A stretch of DNA of 17,761 bases, taken from positions 1 to 17,761 of the forward strand of contig JAJZRZ010000010.1 in the NCBI GenBank assembly GCA_021850085.1, read 5' to 3'. Shown here piece by piece: positions 1 through 6,512 of the stretch. This DNA comes from Actinomycetes bacterium. GTDB taxonomy: Bacteria > Actinomycetota > Coriobacteriia > Anaerosomatales > Anaerosomataceae. The notes under the pieces are model-generated. The model saw only the letters and a program-made list of their open reading frames with translations, was not told the origin of the DNA and searched no databases. Position 1 is the stretch's first letter, and the number at the start of each line of letters is the position of its first letter. A program made the translations under genes and the position numbers.

Positions 1-838
1 AGATGCCCTTGAGCTCGTTCTTGACGGCCGCGACCGCGTCCATCCGGGAGTGCTTGTCCGGGTTGTGGAGCGCAGCTCGCATCTTCTCGGCGCCCGCGGA
101 GAAGATGCGGTCTCGCAACTCGGCGGACGGCTCGTCGAAGACGACATTCATCGGCGTGATGTCGAGCTGGGCCAAGAATTCTTCTTGCTTGGTGCAGAAC
201 TCGGCGATGGCCTCCTGAGCGAATGCGAGGGCTGAGAGCATGTCCTCTTCGGACACTTCGTTCGCGCCGGCTTCGACCATGAAGACCGCATCGCGGCTTC
301 CTGCCACCACGAGATCGAGATCGGATGCGTCGGTCTGCTCGAACGTCGGGTTCACCAAGAACTCGCCGAACTCGTCGCGGCAGATGCGGACGCCCGCAAG
401 CGGGCCTTCGAACGGGATGCCCGCGGCCATGAGCGCAGCCGAGGCGCCCATTATCGAGATCACGTCGATCTGGTGCTCCTGGTCGGCGGAGAACACGGTC
501 GCGATGATCTGCACGTCGTTGCGAAATCCATCAGCGAAAGCCGACCGAAGTGGCCGGTCGATCATGCGAGCAGTCAGCGTCGCTTTCTCGCTCGGACGCG
601 TCTCGCGCTTGACGAAACCGCCGGGCAGACGCCCCGCGGCGTACATGCGCTCTTCGAAATCCACCGTGAGTGGGAAGAAGTCGAGATCCTTCGGCTCCTT
701 GCTCGCGGTGGCGGTGACGAGCACCATGCTGTCACCCTGACGTACAAGAACCGCGCCACCGGCTTGTTTGGCCAGTTCCCCGGCCTCGAGCGTGTACTGC
801 TTGCCGTACAGCTCGAAGTGTGAAGTTACCTTTCCCAT
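1..838 (-). CDS. pnp: Polyribonucleotide nucleotidyltransferase (PNPase), 5' part only
   Basis: PNPase is a phosphorolytic 3'-5' exoribonuclease that forms trimers and works in mRNA turnover. The start ATG is at 836-838 and the frame stays open to the window edge, giving 279 N-terminal residues of a family usually about 700 long. The visible part covers the first RNase PH-like domain and the beginning of the following helical linker. Residues 54-79 hold the very conserved block FFPLTVDFEERMYAAGRLPG followed by GFVKRE. The second RNase PH, KH and S1 domains must lie outside the window. A GGAG lies about 12 nt upstream of the ATG, inside the loop of a small stem-loop (843-860). The gene follows rpsO on the same strand after a structured 171-nt spacer, which is the usual rpsO-pnp arrangement. 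The family call is certain; the truncation is due to the window edge. Confidence 0.97.
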   Translation of the reverse strand, partial: MGKVTSHFELYGKQYTLEAGELAKQAGGAVLVRQGDSMVLVTATASKEPKDLDFFPLTVDFEERMYAAGRLPGGFVKRETRPSEKATLTARMIDRPLRSAFADGFRNDVQIIATVFSADQEHQIDVISIMGASAALMAAGIPFEGPLAGVRICRDEFGEFLVNPTFEQTDASDLDLVVAGSRDAVFMVEAGANEVSEEDMLSALAFAQEAIAEFCTKQEEFLAQLDITPMNVVFDEPSAELRDRIFSAGAEKMRAALHNPDKHSRMDAVAAVKNELKGI

Positions 839-842
839 CCTT

Positions 843-996
843 CGGCCTCTTCTCCGGCCGGTCCAGCCCCCATGGCTGTCGGCCTGATCGTTCCGGGACC
901 CCTGGTCCCGGTTCCGCCCGCGCCCTCGCGGCGCGGGCCGCTCCAATGGGGTTTGTGCCCCAACATCAGCACAGGCGGGGTGATCCCCGCCTGTGC
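843..996 (-). promoter_or_regulatory. Structured rpsO-pnp spacer: five consecutive stem-loops (pnp leader)
   Basis: In transcription order the hairpins are: (1) 969-980 with 985-996, a perfect 12-bp stem with a 4-nt loop, starting 13 nt after the rpsO stop; (2) 947-951 with 958-962, 5 bp; (3) 916-924 with 930-938, a perfect 9-bp stem with a 5-nt loop; (4) 893-900 with 904-911, a perfect 8-bp stem with a 3-nt loop; (5) 843-847 with 856-860, 5 bp with an 8-nt loop that contains the pnp GGAG ribosome-binding site. None is followed by a U-tract, so they do not look like intrinsic terminators. In E. coli and Streptomyces the rpsO-pnp spacer forms a stem cut by RNase III, and in E. coli this underlies PNPase autoregulation. 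A similar processing role is inferred here. Confidence 0.7.
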
Positions 997-1009
997 GTGA
1001 GTCCAGTGC

Positions 1010-1279
1010 CTAGCTGCGCAGTCCGAGCTTGGAGATGATCGCGCGGTAGCGCTCGATGTCGTTCTTCTTGAGGTAGTTCAGCAGTCTCCGGCGCTGGCCG
1101 ACCAGCTTGAGCAGCCCACGGCGGCAGTGGTGGTCATGCGAGTGGGTGCGCAGGTGCTCCGTCAAATCACGGATACGCTGCGTGAGAAGCGCGATCTGGA
1201 CCTCGGTGGAGCCGGTGTCGCCCTCGGTTCGGGCGTGCTCCGCGATGATGGACGTCTTCACGTCCTTCTCAAGTGCCAT
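1010..1279 (-). CDS. rpsO: 30S ribosomal protein S15
   Basis: S15 is a primary 16S rRNA-binding protein of the small-subunit platform. The 89-residue product has the usual family length and signature: STEVQIALLTQRIRDLTEHL at 24-43, then HSHDHHCRRGLLKLVGQRRR at 46-65, and the KLGLR end. The Ser usual in the DHHSRRG motif is Cys52 here, a small deviation at an RNA-contact loop. The ATG at 1277-1279 was chosen because the family begins here (MALEK) and because an AAAGGTGA ribosome-binding site lies about 9 nt upstream. A longer in-frame reading to 1552 would add about 90 residues of non-homologous sequence and was rejected. The gene is followed by pnp. Upstream it has its own promoter at about 1376-1384, which fits its separation from ribF by accessory DNA. 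Confidence 0.97.
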   Translation of the reverse strand: MALEKDVKTSIIAEHARTEGDTGSTEVQIALLTQRIRDLTEHLRTHSHDHHCRRGLLKLVGQRRRLLNYLKKNDIERYRAIISKLGLRS

Positions 1280-1375
1280 ATGCGTGGTCACCTTTCTTGA
1301 AGAAGTCGCCCGGCGCCGAGAGGGACGGCGGTGAGTCGTCAGTCCCAGGACCAGGTCACTACAGACAACCGGCGA

Positions 1376-1384
1376 AGTATAGCA
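1376..1384 (-). promoter_or_regulatory. Extended -10 promoter of rpsO
   Basis: On the minus strand 1384-1376 reads TGCTATACT, a good extended -10 element (TGn plus TATACT). The region 17-19 nt further upstream has only poor -35 resemblance (TCGATG at a 19-nt spacer), as is allowed for extended -10 promoters. The predicted start near 1369 gives a leader of about 90 nt before the rpsO ATG. No start site has been measured; the call rests on the motif and its position. Confidence 0.55.
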
Positions 1385-2223
1385 CACGATGCCGGGAAGG
1401 CATCGACACCACCGCCGAAACAGCACCGCCGAGGAGTTCGAGGCCATGATCGAGAGGATGAAGCGCCTGATCATGGATCGAGCCAGTCGATCGCGTACGT
1501 CTGGGCGGCAACGAGGGGGTCCCCGCGCTTGGAGCCGACGTCCTACCGCCACGTGGACCTAAGGTTCGGAGGCATGAAGAACCTCAATCTGGTGGTCAAG
1601 CGCCGCTAACGTCTCCGCAAGAAGTACGCGATAGGCAGGCGCACGGATTATAGGATGCTTGTGATGATCTTGTTCAAGCCCGCATCATCTCTGCTCGTCT
1701 TCGTGCTCATCGCTCGAGGGTTCACGAGACGGAACGCGGCACTTCTCGCCAGCCACGTGAACTAGATGTCTCGTCCAACGCTCGGAGGCGCGTGACCGAT
1801 CGGTCTCGCTCACCACGTGATACCGAAAGAGCACCTAGAGAGGTTGAACCTTGAGCACATCGAATCCTAGAGGTGTTGCTCAGGCCCAGCGTCCTTATGG
1901 GACGCCGAGGACACAGTCCACCTGTCCGGCCCAAGGAGATGTCAGCGCCCGATACAGGAGGGCGCCTGCGCGAGGCGAACCACGGGGTCGTCGACACGGA
2001 ACCGTCGTGTGGGACGCTCGCACGTGGAAAGGGTAGCCGCGATTGAGTGCCGTGAGATAGATTACAGTCGGACGGGAGGGCGATTCACAGGACCTTCGGG
2101 GCGCGGTTGCGTGACCGTGAAGCCGTGGACTTCCCGACATGATAGTCGGCTTCCCGGTGACCCACGGACCGATGCGTCCGACCACCCGCAGGTGCATTCG
2201 GCCGGTGATCAGGAGGGGAGCGT
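1385..2223. other. About 840 bp without a convincing gene; possibly degraded coding DNA
   Basis: No open frame here has family-like sequence. Short pieces look gene-like. On the plus strand 1559-1609 reads ...HVDLRFGGMKNLNLVVK..., ending at a TAA at 1607-1609. A frame at 1655-1765 (plus) gives a 36-residue hydrophobic peptide. A TTG-started 61-codon frame at 1851-2036 has an AGAGAGG ribosome-binding-like sequence before it, but its product is Arg/Pro-rich and unlike anything I know. Two small inverted repeats lie before the plus-strand gene at 2224: 2134-2138 with 2145-2149, and 2165-2169 with 2176-2180 (5-bp stems, 6-nt loops). No tRNA, insertion-sequence ends or CRISPR-like repeats were seen. 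The stretch may be the debris of an insertion event; that is inference. Confidence 0.4.
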
Positions 2224-3177
2224 ATGTCGATGCCTGATGACAAGACCATGGAGGCACTCCTTCCTGAACGTCTTCCTGACGGTTGGGAGATTCTGAAGCA
2301 GCATATCGGCCCCGGTTCGGTGATGGCGGTCTGCGCGCATCGCAGTCCGCTACCTGAAGGTACCTCCGACGCCGAGAAGGGACTGCGATTCGTGCACTGT
2401 GGCTTCGGCTTCGGATGGCTGTACCCATACGAGAGGGAGCTTCCGGATCTCGATCGCGCCGCTTACGACTGCATCGGTGCCATGTGGATCTCCTACACCA
2501 AGGACGAGAGCCGTTGTCTTGTCGACCCAGAGACCGCCGAATCAGCGAAGGATGCGGCGATCGCCGAGGCAGAAACGAAGTTAGCTGAGATCCTGAAGTC
2601 GTCCGAGGCGCTTGAAGCGCTTGCATCCGGCGAGTTGACGCAGGGCGAATTGGACAAGCTCGTTGCCGACATGCGGGGTCTCATGGGAGCTGCGGCGCAG
2701 CTGCGTGACATGTCGGACCAAGGGACGTTCCTGGATCAGAGGGCTGACTACTTCGTTCATGGCGGGATGAGGCGGGTGTCACGCGTTATCATCGGGCGAT
2801 TCGTCATTACCGGGGCTTTGCTAGGCATCTGTGAGGAACTGCCTGACGGCGACACGCCCATGCACTCGCTTGAATGTCTGCGGGCGCGCGTGTCCCATCA
2901 ACAATGGGACACGTCCTCTGTCGGCATGCCGGACCCAGCTTTGACGGAGGAGCCTGGGTTCAAACCGCCGAAAGGCGTGCGGTTCTTGGGGCTGAATCCC
3001 CTGGGCAAGGCGAGCCGATACTACCGTGACGGCCCCATGCCTCCCTGCGAGTGTGAGCGATGCACCTTCCACAGGGCTGAGGACTGCTCGACTCGCGCGA
3101 CAGAGGGTTTCGTACACCGAGAGCAACTGCAAGCGCTGCTCGAGGATATGTTCAGTCGCATACACGCTCTGTCGTAA
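2224..3177 (+). CDS. Unrecognised Cys/His-cluster protein, paralogue A (317 aa)
   Basis: I do not recognise this family. The gene has a clear ribosome-binding site, AGGAGGGG, 5 nt before the ATG. The product looks soluble, with no signal peptide or convincing membrane helix. The N-terminus carries LLPERLPDGWEIL (12-24) and an AHRSPLPEG turn (38-46). A charged helical segment spans about 105-165. A hydrophobic RVIIGRFVITGALLG stretch lies at 187-201, then TPMHSLECL (211-219). Near the C-terminus is a CxCxxCxxHx4C cluster (C275, C277, C280, H283, C288), which could bind zinc or an Fe-S cluster, followed by EGFVHREQL (294-302). The convergent gene at 3187-3936 encodes a paralogue with the same motifs in the same order, which strongly supports this as a real gene. 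It is the only convincing plus-strand gene in the window. Its function is unknown; a metal-binding role is inference. Confidence 0.85.
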   Translation: MSMPDDKTMEALLPERLPDGWEILKQHIGPGSVMAVCAHRSPLPEGTSDAEKGLRFVHCGFGFGWLYPYERELPDLDRAAYDCIGAMWISYTKDESRCLVDPETAESAKDAAIAEAETKLAEILKSSEALEALASGELTQGELDKLVADMRGLMGAAAQLRDMSDQGTFLDQRADYFVHGGMRRVSRVIIGRFVITGALLGICEELPDGDTPMHSLECLRARVSHQQWDTSSVGMPDPALTEEPGFKPPKGVRFLGLNPLGKASRYYRDGPMPPCECERCTFHRAEDCSTRATEGFVHREQLQALLEDMFSRIHALS

Positions 3178-3186
3178 GCTCTTTCG

Positions 3187-3936
3187 TCAGGCAAGACCTT
3201 CCAGCTTGCGGAGGTGAGCGAACAGAGCGCCGATGAACCCCTCCAACTCTTCGCGATGCACCATACCCTCGTCGGCGATGGTTGAACATGGAGGATGATG
3301 CGTGCACGCTTCGCAGCTGCAGCTTCCAAGGTGTTCCTGGGTGATCTGCAGGCATCGAACCGAATGTACCGGCGTGCTGCCCTTCTTCACTTTGACTTCG
3401 GAGCCGATGAGCGAGTCCCGAATGACGTAATTCCCGATGGCGACCGAGTGTATGACCATCGCTCCGTCCAGTGTCCTCGTCCCCCGCGCGGATTCACCGA
3501 TGTACTCGACCTTCTCCACCTTGCCCTCTGAGGAAACGACCCGTTCCATCTTCTCGGTAATCTGGTCGATCGCCGCGTTGTCCCCAGAGGCGACGGCGTC
3601 CTTGATCATCTGACCGAGTTTTCCGAAATGAGCAACGTTCGATTGTGCACGCTCTGCTCGATCCGCTGCGGGATTACCTTCAGGTTCGATGGTGACTCCG
3701 GCAACGAAGTCACAGCCTTCGCGGATCTCATCAGGCAAGGCCGAGTGCGGCGACATGTCCATCTGGGCGATTCCTTCGACCGGGGCACGGTGCCCGAACC
3801 AGGCCATGACCGCATGTTCCGTGTCACTTCGTTCAAGAACGATCCAGCCCGCAGGTAGGGTCTCAGGGAGTAAGTCCTTTCCACCTGGGTGTTTTCCTGC
3901 GCGAGTTACCCGGCCGGGAATGGGCTGTGTCGACAT
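3187..3936 (-). CDS. Unrecognised Cys/His-cluster protein, paralogue B (249 aa)
   Basis: Paralogue of the plus-strand gene that ends 9 nt away. The frame can start at GTG 3937-3939 or ATG 3934-3936; the ATG is preferred because AGGAG lies 7 nt before it. Residue numbers below count from the GTG (250 aa). LLPETLPAGWIVLE (23-36) and GHRAPVEG (49-56) match the partner's N-terminus. A helical segment (about 92-135) is followed by AIGNYVIRDSLIG (167-179), TPVHSVRCL (189-197) and the cluster C207-x-C209-x2-C212-x2-H215-x2-C218, then EGMVHREEL (224-232). It lacks the partner's longer insert between HSxxCL and the Cys cluster. It has no membrane helices. The gene lies 28 nt downstream of a membrane-protein gene on the same strand, so the two may be co-transcribed. 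Its function is unknown. Confidence 0.85.
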   Translation of the reverse strand: MSTQPIPGRVTRAGKHPGGKDLLPETLPAGWIVLERSDTEHAVMAWFGHRAPVEGIAQMDMSPHSALPDEIREGCDFVAGVTIEPEGNPAADRAERAQSNVAHFGKLGQMIKDAVASGDNAAIDQITEKMERVVSSEGKVEKVEYIGESARGTRTLDGAMVIHSVAIGNYVIRDSLIGSEVKVKKGSTPVHSVRCLQITQEHLGSCSCEACTHHPPCSTIADEGMVHREELEGFIGALFAHLRKLEGLA

Positions 3937-3964
3937 CACTCCACTCCTAACGCGATCCCGAACC

Positions 3965-4453
3965 CTACCAGATCAAACGCCGCATCGCGACTTTGACCAG
4001 GGTTCCGATGGCTTCCGGGTCCATTGTGTAAACGATGAAAAGGGCTGCGACGAAGATCACAACCGCTAGCCAGCGCGTGTAGCGACCGCGTGTTCTGAGC
4101 AGCAGGATGACAGCGCAGATGCCCATGACGGCAGGCATCACCATTTTGATGTCGCCAAGCGGCACGACCTGTCCGGCGACGAAGGCCTCCTCTTCTCCGA
4201 ATAGCTGCCGCAGGTCGTAGTCTATACCCCACACAATGAGTACGATTGTCGCTGCCAGAAGAACCACCAGCATCCATGAAGCCCAGCGAGTAGATTCCCC
4301 GGCCGTGCGATACGCCTCATACGCGACTGCTGGAGAAAGCAAAATGAGTGGCCAAAGAAGATTGCCAGTGAGCAGCCCGACGACAATTCCAAGTCCTGCG
4401 GCTATCGTGACAACGGTGCATATCAGTGCCGCGTTCTTCCATGGTCTTGCCAT
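3965..4453 (-). CDS. Small integral membrane protein of unknown function (162 aa)
   Basis: The product has about five predicted membrane helices by eye: residues 8-29, 31-48, 57-77, 102-120 and 126-144. There is a charged loop between the third and fourth (DYDLRQLFGEEEA, 78-90) and a basic C-terminal tail. I do not recognise a family. A GTG at 4457-4459 is also in frame, but the G-run of the ribosome-binding site (AGGGGG) abuts it directly and sits 5 nt from the ATG at 4451-4453, so the ATG is preferred. The stop is 28 nt before the ATG of the Cys/His-cluster gene, which suggests a two-gene operon in which the soluble protein may act with the membrane protein. Upstream, 4454-4569 separates it from ribF; I see no clear promoter or terminator there. 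Confidence 0.75.
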   Translation of the reverse strand: MARPWKNAALICTVVTIAAGLGIVVGLLTGNLLWPLILLSPAVAYEAYRTAGESTRWASWMLVVLLAATIVLIVWGIDYDLRQLFGEEEAFVAGQVVPLGDIKMVMPAVMGICAVILLLRTRGRYTRWLAVVIFVAALFIVYTMDPEAIGTLVKVAMRRLIW

Positions 4454-4540
4454 GGTCACCCCCTAGTGCTTTCGTCCTGGCATGGCATCCCACGAATATG
4501 GGGTACGTATTCCAGTGAAGCCCAGCACCCGTTTCACGCC

Positions 4541-4572
4541 AAGCCGATCAGCGTTCCGCTCGAAGCCGATCA
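4541..4572. repeat. Short direct repeat at the ribF 3' end
   Basis: The 10-mer AAGCCGATCA occurs at 4541-4550 and again at 4563-4572. The second copy overlaps the ribF stop codon. The repeats start 22 bp apart. They mark the boundary between the conserved cluster and the accessory stretch; any role is unknown. Confidence 0.4.
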
Positions 4573-5598
4573 CTCGGAGCGAAGTGACGCGTCTTTCGGT
4601 TCATCTTTGCCGGTGATCGGCGTCAGGTCAACTTCTAACCCTTCATCAACTGGTCCCTCTTTCGGGTTTTCTGACCTCGAGAGAAGATCGGATACCAGGC
4701 GCACGTCGACCGAGATGGCCTCGGCGAGTCCTTCTTGGTCTGGGAAAGTGCGCTGTTCGCGCAACCGGTCCACGAACTCGACGATGATCCGCTGGCCGTA
4801 GAGGTCTCCCTGGAATCCGATGAGGTGCGCCTCGAGCAGACATGTCGCCTCGGGGAACATGGGCGGGATGCCCACCGACACCGCCGCCGGGTGTCGGTGC
4901 GGTCCCACCGTGGCCCAAGCGGCGTACACTCCCGGTGCCGGCAACGCGAGCCGCGGATCCACATCCAGGTTCGCGGTGGGAGTGCCAAGCCCCTGACCCG
5001 CCCCCCTGCCCCGCACCACGGTGCCCTGCAGGCGGTGTGGGCGCCCGAGAAGCATGGCAGCTCCGGCAACGTCGCCTCGCGACACGAGGCTTCTGATCCT
5101 GGTGGAGGTGACCACCGCACCCGCGGCGCGAACAAGTGGATGCGTGATGACCTCGAAGTGGTGGATCTCACCGAGTGCACGCAACGTGGCGGCATCGCCT
5201 GAGGCTCCGCTGCCGAAGCGGAAGTCGTGCCCCACCATGCAGGCGACCGGTTCGGCTGCATCGAGTAGGACGTCCACGCAGAAATCCGCCGGGGTGAGTG
5301 CGGCCAGCCATTCGTCGAACCGTACCACGAGGATCGCGTCCGGACCGATCGACCGGAGGAAGGCGATCTTGTCCTCAAGAGACGTCAGCTGCGGGGCGGC
5401 TTGTCCGGGCGTGACGATCTGGTCGGGATCGCGGTCGAACGTCAGGACGCAAGAGGCCACCTCTCGGGTCCGCGCGTTGTCGATGGCGTCGCGCACGAGT
5501 GTCTGATGGCCCAGGTGCACGCCGTCGAACACGCCGATGGCGATGACGGCCGGACCCATCTCGTGAACTCCGCGGCTGTGGGTCATGACGGTCGTCAT
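4570..5598 (-). CDS. ribF: Bifunctional riboflavin kinase / FAD synthetase
   Basis: Converts riboflavin to FMN and FMN to FAD in the cytoplasm. The N-terminal nucleotidyltransferase domain shows GVFDGVHLGH (22-31) and VTSTRIRSLVSRGD (163-176). The C-terminal kinase domain shows GTVVRGRGAGQGLGTPTAN (192-210), including the metal/ATP-binding PTAN, and EAHLIGFQGDLYG (256-268) with the conserved Glu256. The usual NPTF motif of the kinase reads PPMF here (about 245-248), an unusual replacement. At 342 aa the protein is longer than the common 300-320, because of an acidic, charged tail after about residue 310. The start ATG (5596-5598) overlaps the truB stop as ATGA, which implies translational coupling. 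Later in-frame ATGs (residues 5 and 14) are possible starts. Confidence 0.95.
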   Translation of the reverse strand: MTTVMTHSRGVHEMGPAVIAIGVFDGVHLGHQTLVRDAIDNARTREVASCVLTFDRDPDQIVTPGQAAPQLTSLEDKIAFLRSIGPDAILVVRFDEWLAALTPADFCVDVLLDAAEPVACMVGHDFRFGSGASGDAATLRALGEIHHFEVITHPLVRAAGAVVTSTRIRSLVSRGDVAGAAMLLGRPHRLQGTVVRGRGAGQGLGTPTANLDVDPRLALPAPGVYAAWATVGPHRHPAAVSVGIPPMFPEATCLLEAHLIGFQGDLYGQRIIVEFVDRLREQRTFPDQEGLAEAISVDVRLVSDLLSRSENPKEGPVDEGLEVDLTPITGKDEPKDASLRSE

Positions 5599-6512
5599 CG
5601 TGCGATTCCGGGGAAGAGGACGCTCTCGGCGGTGAGTCGGGACCCGTTGCTCAGGTACACGGCAAGCAGGCGCCCTCCACCGGTGACGGCCACGCGCACG
5701 CCGGGGGCGAGCGTGGCGCTGGGCAATGCGATCGGGCGGCCGTCGCGGACCAGCGCCGGATCCACAGCGACCTCTGGCATTTGAAGCAGCGTGAGCGGAT
5801 CGGCCGTCAGCTTTTGGAACCCGGCTGTCCCGGCGAGGTGCAGGACCTCCTCCATCGTGTGTGCAGACGAGAGGTCGAAGGAGCCGACCCGCGTGCGGCG
5901 CAGCGCCCCGAGGTGCGCGACCGTGCCGACAGCGGGGGCTATGTCACGGGCGAGCGCACGCACATAGGTGCCGCTTGATACCGTGAACGTCACATCCCAT
6001 GTGCGGCCTGTGGGATCGGTCGCGCGCAGGAGGGCTTCTGAGACCTCAACGGTGCGTGGCGCCAGGTCCGGCGTTCCGCCGGCGCGCGCAAGCCGGTACG
6101 AAGGTACCCCATCCTTCTTGATCGCCGAGTACGCGGGAGGCAGCTGCTCATGCCGGCCGAGGAAACCCCGGAGAATGGCACGAGCGGCCTGCGGGTCGAA
6201 GACGGCTTCGGGGACGGGCAGTTCCTGAGTGACGGCGCCCTCCGCGTCGAGCGTGTCGGTGGTGCTACCGAAGACGATGCGTGCCTCGTACCGTTTGTCG
6301 TGGCCGACGAGGTAGCGCTCGAGGCGGGTGGCCCGCCCCACGAGGAGGAAGAGCAGTCCGGTGGCCATCGGATCGAGCGTGCCCGCATGACCGATGCGGC
6401 GCTCGCCGGTCGCGCGTCGCATGGCGCTCACCACGTCGTGGCTTGTGATCCCGGATGGTTTGTCCACGGGGACCACGCCCGAGAGCGCGGTCGCGCCCCT
6501 GGACGGTCTCAT
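5595..6512 (-). CDS. truB: tRNA pseudouridine-55 synthase
   Basis: Makes pseudouridine 55 in the T-loop of tRNAs. The 305-residue product has the family's usual length. Near the N-terminus it shows GVVPVDKPSGITSHDVV (12-28) and the catalytic motif GHAGTLDPMATGLL (41-54), with the nucleophile Asp47. The AYSAIKKDG motif near residue 127, VSSGTYVRALARDI near 198-211 and a C-terminal TruB_C/PUA-like region follow. The start ATG overlaps the nrnA stop by 4 nt (ATGA), and the stop overlaps the ribF start in the same way, so the gene is embedded in a coupled chain. All key residues that I can identify are intact. Confidence 0.97.
   Translation of the reverse strand: MRPSRGATALSGVVPVDKPSGITSHDVVSAMRRATGERRIGHAGTLDPMATGLLFLLVGRATRLERYLVGHDKRYEARIVFGSTTDTLDAEGAVTQELPVPEAVFDPQAARAILRGFLGRHEQLPPAYSAIKKDGVPSYRLARAGGTPDLAPRTVEVSEALLRATDPTGRTWDVTFTVSSGTYVRALARDIAPAVGTVAHLGALRRTRVGSFDLSSAHTMEEVLHLAGTAGFQKLTADPLTLLQMPEVAVDPALVRDGRPIALPSATLAPGVRVAVTGGGRLLAVYLSNGSRLTAESVLFPGIAR

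Noticed and set aside
969..996. Intrinsic terminator after rpsO
   Set aside because: The 12-bp stem is strong, but no U-tract follows on the minus strand and pnp must be reached by transcription; a processing stem is more likely.
1280..1552. N-terminal extension of rpsO to 1552
   Set aside because: It would more than double S15, the added sequence is not homologous, and the ribosome-binding site and promoter both fit the start at 1279.
1559..1609. Duplicated fragment of infB
   Set aside because: Only about seven residues (LNLVVK and neighbours) match, and flanking codons do not align, so common descent is not supported by eye.
1851..2036. TTG-started 61-codon frame with AGAGAGG upstream
   Set aside because: The product is Arg/Pro-rich and low in normal protein character; the ribosome-binding-like sequence alone is not enough.
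1895..2626. Minus-strand open frame of 243 codons
   Set aside because: Product is Arg/Pro/Ser-rich with no motif, and it overlaps the start of the plus-strand paralogue, which is supported by its partner gene and its ribosome-binding site.
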